5,864 bases of DNA, from assembly GCA_001799475.1 (NCBI GenBank), contig MGTN01000048.1:1-5864 (forward strand). The letters are read 5' to 3'. The translations under genes were made by a program, and so were the position numbers. Each line of letters opens with the position of its first letter. Within the stretch, counting starts at the first letter, position 1. The DNA comes from Desulfovibrionales bacterium GWA2_65_9 (GTDB lineage Bacteria; Desulfobacterota; Desulfovibrionia; Desulfovibrionales; Desulfovibrionaceae). Positions 1 to 5,440 of this stretch are shown here, in pieces. Below the pieces are notes generated by a model. The model did no database searches. It was given only the letters and a program-made list of their open reading frames with translations, and had not been told where the DNA came from.

Positions 1-34
1 TTCTAATCGTGGGAAAGTAGGTCGCTGCCAGGAC
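1..34 (+). rRNA. rrf: 5S ribosomal RNA, 3' end only
   Basis: The first bases match the 3' end of bacterial 5S rRNA: the GTGGGAAAGTAGGTCGCTGCCAGG stretch is visible as GGGAAAGTAGGTCGC followed by CTGCCAGG. This is the conserved helix IV/loop region running into the 3' strand of helix I. The gene starts before the window. The 3' end at about 34 is approximate, because the 5' strand of helix I that would fix it is not visible. A strong terminator follows 8 bases later, as expected for the last gene of an rRNA operon. Confidence 0.88.
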
Positions 35-41
35 TTTATTT

Positions 42-73
42 AAAGGCTCCGTTGAAAGACGGAGCCTTTTTCT
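42..73 (+). terminator. Intrinsic terminator of the rRNA operon
   Basis: A perfect 11-bp inverted repeat, AAAGGCTCCGT (42-52) and ACGGAGCCTTT (59-69), encloses the six-base loop TGAAAG (53-58). The T-rich tail TTTTTCTTT (67-75) overlaps the end of the stem. The tail exists only in the plus direction, so it serves transcription arriving from the 5S gene. In the minus direction the stem is followed by AAATAAAG, so it would be at best a weak stop for the opposing operon. Confidence 0.93.
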
Positions 74-75
74 TT

Positions 76-516
76 GCCCTGCGCAGGCCGCGCGCGTTGA
101 CTCTCAGGGGGGGCAGGGGCAGAACGTCAAACCAGTGCGCATGCCAATTCGTGGCGCCCGCCACCCTGCTCCTAGCCTCCTCTCCCACGCCCTCCCATTC
201 TCTCCGCTATGCCAAGGCTTCCTCCAATGGCCGCAGCAAGCGCTTGGCGCCTGAAGCCCGAAACGGAACCTTTTGGCCCTGACGGATTGCCCTTGGCCTC
301 CTCTCTCGCTGACCACCGCAAGAGTCTCCCGGCGTGCCGTTGTTCTGTCTTCAGGCTGGCGCAAGCGGTGATGGCCTGGCTGCTGCGCATTGGCGCGGCG
401 TCAGTGGTTGTCGTGTGGGCGGGGGAGCGCGGCCGGCCGCTTAATATTCAGGGGGCTGCAATATGCTGCTGCCGTGCTTCGGGACGCGGAACGACCCCCT
501 GGAGGCAAGGAAGCGG
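76..516. other. Intergenic region between convergent transcription units; no supported gene
   Basis: This region separates the rRNA terminator from the stop of the glutaminyl cyclase gene. I saw no convincing gene on either strand. Short open frames exist (for example minus 172-390 and 104-364), but their translations are Arg/Gly/Ser-rich, have no recognisable domain and lack a good ribosome binding site. I saw no tRNA cloverleaf or 3' CCA. It contains a 10-bp palindrome CAAGCGCTTG (237-246), a 12-bp GC palindrome GCGGCCGGCCGC (429-440), a short AT-rich patch (441-448) and a spaced inverted repeat (449-501), listed separately. No promoter is needed, since both flanking units run into the region. 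Confidence 0.6.
449..501 (-). repeat. Spaced inverted repeat downstream of the minus-strand operon, possible terminator
   Basis: CAGGGGG (449-455) and CCCCCTG (495-501) are exact reverse complements separated by 39 bases. They begin 15 bases beyond the stop codon of the last minus-strand gene. The position suits a transcript-end hairpin, but the loop is long and no T run follows on the minus strand (the next bases are AATATTAAG). It is therefore not a classic intrinsic terminator. It could be a Rho-dependent 3' end, a processing hairpin or chance in GC-rich DNA. Confidence 0.3.
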
Positions 517-1461
517 TCAGCGGGGCGGCTGCTCCAGCAGCGGCGGCAGGGCCAGCACAAAGACCGTGTCCCAGCGTTTGCCCGTGACGAAGAGTTTGCG
601 CGCCTGCGGGTCAAAGGCCACGCCATTGGCTGCCTCGGCCTGGGGGCCAAGCTCCTGGCGCAGCGCCGAGATATCCAGCCAAGCCGCCACCTGCCCCGGT
701 TTACTTGTGCCCGGCGGGCGGATCACCGCGATGCGGTCCTGTCCCAGGACATTAGCCAAAAGCCAGCCCCCGACCCATTCCAGCTCGTTGAGCTCACGCA
801 CCGGCTTCGAGCCGTCGCGCACGTTCAGCTGGCCGGTCTGTGCGAAATCATCCGGCTGGAGCAGGCGCAGGGTGTCCGTCCCATCGCTCAGGATGAGCCG
901 CGCCCCGTCCCAGGCCAGGCCCCAGCCTTCGCCGCGCAGGCGGTGGCTGCCGAGTTGGCGCAAGCCTACGGCGTCGTAGGTCAGGATGCGGCCTTCGCGC
1001 CAGGTGAGCTGCACCAGACGGGGGGGCTTGCCGGGGCGCTCCGGGCAGAGCGCCAAGCCCTCGCCGAAGAATCTTTTGTCCAGGCGCGTCAACGCCAGGA
1101 TGCCGCCGGTTTCCGGGTTGGTCCGGCGCAGGCTGGACTGGCCGTAGAGGCCGGTGCTTTCCACCAGTTCGCCCTGATGGAAGATGAGGCCCTGGGTGAA
1201 GGCCTGGGCGTCGTGGGGCAGGCGCTTTTCCACGTGCATGGAAAGGGTCTGGGCTGTGGCCGTGGCCTGGGCCGGAGCGTGGGCCGGGGCGGTTTGTGAT
1301 GGGGTGGGTTCGGCCAGGGCGTTCTGGGCCAGGGCCGTCATTGCCAGCGCCAAGGCCACCGCCATGACCATGGACATGCCCTTCTCGATGCCTGTCGTAA
1401 TTTCCGCCGCGATATCCCTCGCAATGTCCGGCAGCAGCAGGACCGCGCAGAGCCGGTTCAT
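517..1461 (-). CDS. Glutaminyl-peptide cyclotransferase, plant/bacterial type (Glu_cyclase_2 family), exported or membrane-anchored
   Basis: Glutaminyl cyclase converts N-terminal glutamine of proteins or peptides to pyroglutamate with release of ammonia. The 314-residue product carries the blade motifs of the five-bladed beta-propeller type: FTQGL (88-92), ESTGLYGQSSLR (101-112), FFGEG (131-135), QLTW (151-154), GEGWGL (177-182), SDGTDTL (192-198), NELEWV (225-230), NGVAFD (279-284) and LFVTGKRW (290-297). From memory of papaya QC, Glu69, Trp110, Asn155 and Lys225 correspond to E134, W180, N225 and K295, while the Trp169 position appears to be L239. A hydrophobic stretch (about 31-46) ending in ALA (48-50), then an Ala/Pro/Thr/Gln-rich linker (51-72), suggests export to the periplasm. 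The ATG overlaps the cheD stop as ATGA, with GAGG seven bases upstream (1469-1472). An internal start at 1371 with AGAAGGG upstream is an alternative. Confidence 0.88.
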   Translation of the reverse strand: MNRLCAVLLLPDIARDIAAEITTGIEKGMSMVMAVALALAMTALAQNALAEPTPSQTAPAHAPAQATATAQTLSMHVEKRLPHDAQAFTQGLIFHQGELVESTGLYGQSSLRRTNPETGGILALTRLDKRFFGEGLALCPERPGKPPRLVQLTWREGRILTYDAVGLRQLGSHRLRGEGWGLAWDGARLILSDGTDTLRLLQPDDFAQTGQLNVRDGSKPVRELNELEWVGGWLLANVLGQDRIAVIRPPGTSKPGQVAAWLDISALRQELGPQAEAANGVAFDPQARKLFVTGKRWDTVFVLALPPLLEQPPR

Positions 1462-2000
1462 CCGAGTTCCTCGGTCGGCAGGGTGCGCAGCTCGCTCGGG
1501 GTCAGGCGCGTCAGCCAGACCTGGCCCGTGGCCGTGGCGAAGAAAAGCTTGCGCCCGCGCGTGCCCAGGGTGTCCTCGGCCACGAGGCGCAGGCCCAGGG
1601 CGGCCAGGGCGGCCCGGGCGCTGTCCACGTTCTTTTTGCCCACGTCGAGGAGTTCGCGCAGGGCTGCGGGCTGGGCCGAGATCATGGTGTTGGCCCCGCC
1701 GAAGAGCTTCACCACCAGGTCCGCCGGGTCCATGCCTCGGGCGCGGAAGCGTTTTACCAGGGAGGCCACGGCCTGGTCGGCGAAGGTGCAGGGCTTGGAG
1801 TGCGACCGAGCCAGGCTGATGTCCGGCAGCATGGCGTGGAACATGCCCCCGGCGCCGCAGGCCGGGTGGTGGAAGGTGGCGCAGACGCAGGACCCGAGCA
1901 CCGTGGCCAGCAGCATGGGCCGGGTGGCGAAGGCGCAGTCGCCGATGCTCACGTGGGCGATGGGCAGGCCCAAAGTGTTGAAGGACGCGCAGGCGGGCAT
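1458..2000 (-). CDS. cheD: CheD, chemoreceptor glutamine deamidase
   Basis: CheD is a cytoplasmic enzyme that hydrolyses specific glutamine side chains of methyl-accepting chemoreceptors to glutamate and, in several bacteria, also binds the phosphatase CheC. The 180-residue product has the family core LATVLGSCV (31-39) with nucleophile C38, and GGMFHAMLP (51-59) with H55. The 17-residue C-to-H spacing equals that of Thermotoga CheD (C27/H44). Further family motifs are KLFGGANTM, VGKKNVDSAR and GRKLFFATATGQVWLTRL. The catalytic Thr is less clear: T33 lies five residues before C38 rather than six. Cysteines are unusually many (C4, C22, C38, C40, C48, C71). The start is six bases after the previous stop without an obvious Shine-Dalgarno sequence, so coupling is likely; the stop overlaps the next gene as ATGA. 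No chemoreceptor, cheC or other che gene is in the window. Confidence 0.95.
   Translation of the reverse strand: MPACASFNTLGLPIAHVSIGDCAFATRPMLLATVLGSCVCATFHHPACGAGGMFHAMLPDISLARSHSKPCTFADQAVASLVKRFRARGMDPADLVVKLFGGANTMISAQPAALRELLDVGKKNVDSARAALAALGLRLVAEDTLGTRGRKLFFATATGQVWLTRLTPSELRTLPTEELG
1469..1472 (-). promoter_or_regulatory. Ribosome binding site supporting the long start of glutaminyl cyclase
   Basis: GAGG inside the 3' end of cheD lies seven bases before the ATG at 1461, which overlaps the cheD stop as ATGA. This arrangement supports coupled translation from the long start. A second candidate, AGAAGGG (1379-1385), lies seven bases before an internal ATG at 1371. Confidence 0.55.
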
Positions 2001-2006
2001 GGGGCG

Positions 2007-2330
2007 CTATTTGTGGATGATGATGTCGCCGTAGATGACCTTGCCGCCCCCGGCCTTGGCCGCCGGGGCGCTCTGGGCAGGCTTGTTCTCGGCCTGGGCC
2101 TGGGCCAGGGCAGCGACTGCGGCCTGGTTCTGCTGCTCGCTGGCGCGTATGGATTTGTTCATGGCTTCGACGGCGGCCACGGGATTGAGTTTTTGGGCCA
2201 GGGCATTCGGCCCGGCCGGGGGGGCCGGGAAGGATTTCAGGCTGCCTTGATCCGGCTCTGCTGCATGGCTGCTGACAATGAGCGGGCCAAGGAGAAGAAC
2301 GAGGCAGAGGCAGAAGACTTTTGATTGCAC
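2007..2330 (-). CDS. Small secreted protein of unknown function (107 residues, GTG start)
   Basis: I do not recognise a family. A GTG start at 2330 is chosen because GGAGG (2336-2340) sits five bases upstream and the protein then begins with a textbook Sec signal: MQSK, a hydrophobic core at about 5-19, then SSHA|AEP around 20-26. The open frame extends upstream to an ATG at 2462, but that would overlap the preceding gene by over 100 bases and bury the signal. The mature part is about 83 residues: a Pro-rich segment (35-41), a probable Ala/Gln/Asn-rich helix (about 50-82), an Ala/Pro linker, GGG (94-96) and a C-terminal beta-like tail KVIYGDIIIHK (97-107). The gene lies 16 bases after the adhesin fusion and 6 before cheD. 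An accessory role for the pilus in the periplasm or at the surface is a guess from position. Confidence 0.75.
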   Translation of the reverse strand: MQSKVFCLCLVLLLGPLIVSSHAAEPDQGSLKSFPAPPAGPNALAQKLNPVAAVEAMNKSIRASEQQNQAAVAALAQAQAENKPAQSAPAAKAGGGKVIYGDIIIHK

Positions 2331-2335
2331 TTGAA

Positions 2336-2340
2336 CCTCC
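2336..2340 (-). promoter_or_regulatory. Ribosome binding site that fixes the GTG start of the small secreted protein
   Basis: GGAGG on the minus strand stands five bases before GTG at 2330 and six bases past the stop of the preceding gene. It is the strongest Shine-Dalgarno sequence in the cluster. It decides in favour of the GTG over the far-upstream in-frame ATG at 2462. Confidence 0.8.
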
Positions 2341-2346
2341 GAAATT

Positions 2347-4443
2347 TCAGGGCGCCCCTGTCGCAAGGGTTGCAATCTGCGCGGCGCTGAGCGCTGTACT
2401 GTAGAGGTAGACCTCGTCGATAACCCCTTTGAAGTACCCTGTAGACGGCGACAGGGAACCAACCTGCAGTGATGTGTTCGTATCCTGTGCGCTCAAACCG
2501 CCGCCCACCTGTCCTTTTTGGACGCCATTGATGTAGATGGTGAGATTTCCCAGGTTCACCCACGTGGCGGCCACATGATACCAACGGCCAGCGTCTGGCT
2601 TTAGGCTGGAGGTGACGGAGACCGTGGTCGCGTTATCTTTCCTGACGATGAGCTGGGGATATCCGCTGGCGTCGAAGCGCAGACTGTAGGCATCTCCCGC
2701 TGCCGTGCCGTCCCCCTTGTGCACCAGGCCCATTCCGGCGCTGGAGGCGTTATCCATGTAAAACCATGCGGAGATCGTACCTTGGGTGGATAAATCAAGG
2801 GAATTCTTATCCGGTACCTGGATGTTGGTTGCGTTGTCAAAATATACTGCGGAACCATTTGGTGAGGCAATGCCAGACAGCCACAGCGAGGTGCCGTTAA
2901 TCGTTCCGTCGTTATTGTTGTTGGTTAAGTCATGTACGGTTGAATCGGTGTTCTCGTACATGGGCCAACCCGCAACATAGCCAGCTGGAACAGTGTACGT
3001 TGGCGCTGTTGTTTTGAATGTAAGATATAAGTCTGAAATGATGACGTTTTGCGTCGCCCCACCAGTCCCTTCTGTAAAACCAAAGTACACGTTATTCATT
3101 CTGTTATTGTATGCGTTGGACATGTAAATAACTTTCTGGATGTCTGGAAGCGTGACAGTGTAGTCATTGTATGTGTCGCCATAGTTTGACGGCATCGGAG
3201 TATCGCGAACCCACGCCTTCAGCATGTAGCAGTAGCGATTATTTGCGCTCGCTGTGGGGAACCGAGTGAGTTCATAGCGGATGTAGTACTTCGTTCCTTT
3301 GCGCAGCCAGTTGGCAGCCGATGGATTGTAATAATATCCGTAGCGTCCGCTGCCCAGGTTGTCCTGGTCATAGGAGTTGATGGGGTCGGAAGTGTTAACA
3401 TTGGTATTGCTTATGGGCCCGTGCACGTTGTCATCATAGCTGGCGTCACAGAAAAAGCCGCTAAAGTTTCTTGATCCCCAGAATATAAAGGCCATGTGAT
3501 CGGAGATGCGTGTGTCGGTGATCCCGGCTGACGTGTAATACTTGTCGTTGCGGCTGTCAGCGCCGCAATAGGACGTGTTGGAGTTGTTGCGCCAGGTGTC
3601 AATCTCAAGGCCGATCTTGGGCGGTTGGATGCCGTCGCCCGAGCTGCCCAGCCCGCCCCAGCCCATGAGTTCGCCCATGCTCGTTTTGCCACCGACACTG
3701 TTGGCAGTATTCCGCTGCGCATTGATGATGCCAAAGACAATCCCATCCCCAGCAGATGATGAATTCCATTGTACCTCAAAGTAGGCGCGTACTCCAGCCC
3801 CCAGGCTCTTGGGGGTCTTATACCAGATCGCCGCAGCGTTTTCGCCCTGGTCGAGTCGGCCCAAGGAAATTGTATTCCCAATGATCTTTATTGGGGAGTC
3901 GCCCTGCAGGTCCGATGATATTCCAAAGTCGACGGTGGGATTTCCTAAGCCGTAGTCCCCCGTACCCTCGCCGCCACCCCCCGCCGCCGCAGGCACGTTC
4001 ACCCCGCCCGAGGCCGAGGCTGAGGCGCTGGTGCTCGGCAGGAAGCTTAAGCCGCCGCAGGCGCTGCCCGTGGCCGAGACCTGCGCTGCGCCCGGGCCCG
4101 CGCCGATGGTCGTGACGCTCAGGGTGAAGGACAGGTTCGTGCCCACGGTGTACGGTCCGTGGGTATTCAAGTCGTTGATTCTGGTGTTGAGGGTGGCGTT
4201 ATCCGTGGCCGCGCGCAGATAGGCCGTGGCGTAGCGCACGCCGCTCTCGGCCATCATGCGCGCCTGGGCGGCGCAGTTGGGCGAGGACACGCCCATGATG
4301 GACGCCCCAAAGCGGCCCGACCCGGCCATGGCCATGACGCCGAAGGCCACCAGCGCCAGGGCCAGATAGACCACCACGCTGCCGCGCTGGCTGTGGGCGG
4401 TGCGGGTGGTGTCGGTGCGGGTGGACTGGCTGTGGCGGTTCAT
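2347..4443 (-). CDS. Pilin-like adhesin: PilX/MshP-type N-terminus fused to L-type-lectin-like and LamG modules
   Basis: This 698-residue protein is probably a pilus-tip adhesin. Residues 1-21 form a basic, Ser/Thr-rich leader ending in QRG. S22-A40 is the hydrophobic pilin helix, with V or Y where canonical prepilins have Glu5, as in MshP- or GspK-like minor pilins. MMAESGVRYA (63-72) is typical of PilX_N proteins; C57 and C129 may form a disulfide. A Ser/Ala/Gly linker spans about 137-162. Residues about 163-480 resemble bacterial L-type lectins: GDGIVFGI (232-239), GLEIDTW (278-284) and DHMAFIFWG (315-323). Residues about 492-696 form a LamG jelly roll with W493, W560, GRWYHVAATW around W621, and VIDEVYLY around D676. 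The start has AGGGG five bases upstream and lies eight bases after the previous stop. The C-terminal modules have lower GC than the rest. Partner ligands are unknown. Confidence 0.85.
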   Translation of the reverse strand: MNRHSQSTRTDTTRTAHSQRGSVVVYLALALVAFGVMAMAGSGRFGASIMGVSSPNCAAQARMMAESGVRYATAYLRAATDNATLNTRINDLNTHGPYTVGTNLSFTLSVTTIGAGPGAAQVSATGSACGGLSFLPSTSASASASGGVNVPAAAGGGGEGTGDYGLGNPTVDFGISSDLQGDSPIKIIGNTISLGRLDQGENAAAIWYKTPKSLGAGVRAYFEVQWNSSSAGDGIVFGIINAQRNTANSVGGKTSMGELMGWGGLGSSGDGIQPPKIGLEIDTWRNNSNTSYCGADSRNDKYYTSAGITDTRISDHMAFIFWGSRNFSGFFCDASYDDNVHGPISNTNVNTSDPINSYDQDNLGSGRYGYYYNPSAANWLRKGTKYYIRYELTRFPTASANNRYCYMLKAWVRDTPMPSNYGDTYNDYTVTLPDIQKVIYMSNAYNNRMNNVYFGFTEGTGGATQNVIISDLYLTFKTTAPTYTVPAGYVAGWPMYENTDSTVHDLTNNNNDGTINGTSLWLSGIASPNGSAVYFDNATNIQVPDKNSLDLSTQGTISAWFYMDNASSAGMGLVHKGDGTAAGDAYSLRFDASGYPQLIVRKDNATTVSVTSSLKPDAGRWYHVAATWVNLGNLTIYINGVQKGQVGGGLSAQDTNTSLQVGSLSPSTGYFKGVIDEVYLYSTALSAAQIATLATGAP
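3958..4035 (-). other. Low-complexity Ser/Ala/Gly linker joining the pilin stalk to the lectin-like head
   Basis: This stretch encodes residues about 137-162 of the adhesin fusion: an alternating Ser-Ala tract (STSASASASGG), then Ala and Gly runs (PAAAGGGGEG). It marks the boundary between the GC-rich pilin-coding part and the lower-GC adhesive modules, so it is both a flexible hinge in the protein and the likely junction of the fusion. Confidence 0.7.
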
Positions 4444-4451
4444 GCTGTCCC

Positions 4452-4967
4452 CTACAAGGTGACGGGGTTGGCGGTGTTGCTGCGCGGCTTCACGGTGATG
4501 GTGAAGCGCTCGCCCGTGGGCGCGTTGGTCATGGTGAAGGTCACGGTGAGGGTGCTGGCCCGGCCTGCGGCGCTGAAGCTCATGGCGCAGGATCTGACAC
4601 CGTCGATGAGGGTGCGGGCCGTCGCGCCCGTGTCCGGGGTCAGGGTGATGGCGCTGCCCGTGTAGGCCAGGGTGCGCGTGCCGGGCAAGGCGACGGTCTG
4701 GGTCGTTGTGTACTCGATGGACGTGGCGTTGTTTTGCAGCCGGATGGCCGTGTTGCCCGCGCCCGGCCCACCATTCGCGTCGCGCAGCTCCAGGGCGATG
4801 CGTTCCAGCGCGAGCTGCGCGCTTGTGCCTGCGTTGTCGGCATTGCGGGCGGCGAAGAAGCTGCGCGCGCCGAGTGAGATGACCGAGGTCGCGCCAAAGC
4901 CGATGAGCCCGAGGATGACGATGCAGGCGATGAGCTCGATGAGGGTGAATCCGGCCTGTTTGCGCAT
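4452..4967 (-). CDS. Minor pilin, PilW/GspJ/MshO type
   Basis: The product has 171 residues and opens with a canonical class III prepilin leader, MRKQAG|FTLIEL, with Glu at +5 of the mature protein (E11). A hydrophobic helix runs to about residue 30. After the N-terminal helix comes AQLALERIALELRDA, the pattern seen in GspJ/PilW/MshO minor pilins, then a beta-rich C-terminal domain with VRSCAMSF and a terminal strand FTITVKPR. I chose the ATG at 4967 over the in-frame ATG at 5093 because it places the leader at the N-terminus, avoids a long overlap and has AGGA six bases upstream overlapping the previous stop. Such proteins are inserted in the inner membrane, cleaved by the prepilin peptidase and built into the pilus tip complex. 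The peptidase and assembly ATPase are not in the window. Confidence 0.85.
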   Translation of the reverse strand: MRKQAGFTLIELIACIVILGLIGFGATSVISLGARSFFAARNADNAGTSAQLALERIALELRDANGGPGAGNTAIRLQNNATSIEYTTTQTVALPGTRTLAYTGSAITLTPDTGATARTLIDGVRSCAMSFSAAGRASTLTVTFTMTNAPTGERFTITVKPRSNTANPVTL

Positions 4968-4975
4968 GGGCAGTC

Positions 4976-5440
4976 CTAGAAATTCGTCGCGTTGTCGAGG
5001 GCGTTGGTGCGCGCCTGGGTGAGCAGGGTGGTGTATGAGGTTTTGCCCACGGTGGCGGTCACGATGAGAGCGCGTATGCCTGAGCTGTCCCAACTGGCGA
5101 CGTCATTTATGGTTACGTGGCTTGCGGTGGAGTTGCTCGCCGGGTACTCGCCCTTCACGGCGTCCAGGGCGGTGGCGGTGTTGTTGTTGACGTTGGTGGT
5201 GTAGAAGGCCACCACGGCCTCCATGGCCGTCTCGGCGTCGCCGGCGTCGGCTGCGATGGTCGATGGATTGCTGGAGCGCAGGAGCTGCGTGCCCATGAGG
5301 TTCACCACCAGCGCCGCCAAAAGGCCGCTCACGATGACGATGACGATGACCTCCAGCAGGGTGAAGCCCCGGCTGCCGCGCGCGGCGTGTGGGCGTGGCC
5401 TTGCCTGCTGGCGTGGCGGTGTCTGGCGCTCAGGGCACAT
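4976..5440 (-). CDS. Class III prepilin-like protein with a long leader (MshD position)
   Basis: The 154-residue product has the prepilin peptidase site SRG|FTLLEV, with Glu at mature position 5 (E30) and a hydrophobic helix at about 26-48. The leader is long (25 residues), rich in Arg, Pro and Gln, and contains one Cys (C2). No later start codon exists before the cleavage site, and GGAG stands seven bases before the ATG, so the long leader appears real. The mature domain of about 129 residues is rich in Ala, Thr and Asn, with DAETAMEAVVAFY after the helix, and is too divergent to assign to a subfamily from sequence alone. The start overlaps the preceding gene by 11 bases and the stop is 8 bases before the next start. 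Gene order puts it where mshD lies in MSHA loci. It could be a minor or a major subunit; minor is more likely given its neighbours. Confidence 0.8.
   Translation of the reverse strand: MCPERQTPPRQQARPRPHAARGSRGFTLLEVIVIVIVSGLLAALVVNLMGTQLLRSSNPSTIAADAGDAETAMEAVVAFYTTNVNNNTATALDAVKGEYPASNSTASHVTINDVASWDSSGIRALIVTATVGKTSYTTLLTQARTNALDNATNF

Noticed and set aside
172..390. Minus-strand open frame of 72 codons in the intergenic region
   Set aside because: It has no ribosome binding site, no recognisable motif and a Gly/Arg-rich end typical of chance frames in GC-rich DNA.
76..516. tRNA gene or CRISPR array downstream of the rRNA operon
   Set aside because: I found no cloverleaf pattern with the conserved T-loop bases and no regularly spaced direct repeats.
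209..979. Plus-strand open frame of 256 codons starting in the intergenic region
   Set aside because: The product is Arg/Ser/Pro-rich low complexity, overlaps the cyclase gene on the other strand and shows no family features.
463..1299. Long plus-strand open frame of 278 codons opposite the glutaminyl cyclase
   Set aside because: It is the antisense shadow of a clearly recognisable gene in GC-rich DNA; its translation has no domain and its start has no convincing ribosome binding site.
1800..2324. Plus-strand open frame of 174 codons across cheD and the small secreted protein
   Set aside because: It is antisense to two supported genes; the His/Gly/Ala-rich translation is typical of a shadow frame.
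2331..2462. Upstream ATG start for the small secreted protein at 2462
   Set aside because: It would overlap the adhesin gene, lacks a good ribosome binding site and would place 44 Arg/Ser-rich residues before an obvious signal peptide.
2347..2800. Possible variable region of a diversity-generating retroelement at the end of the adhesin gene
   Set aside because: No template repeat, reverse transcriptase or accessory gene is present, and the C-terminal fold is LamG-like rather than the C-type lectin fold usually diversified.
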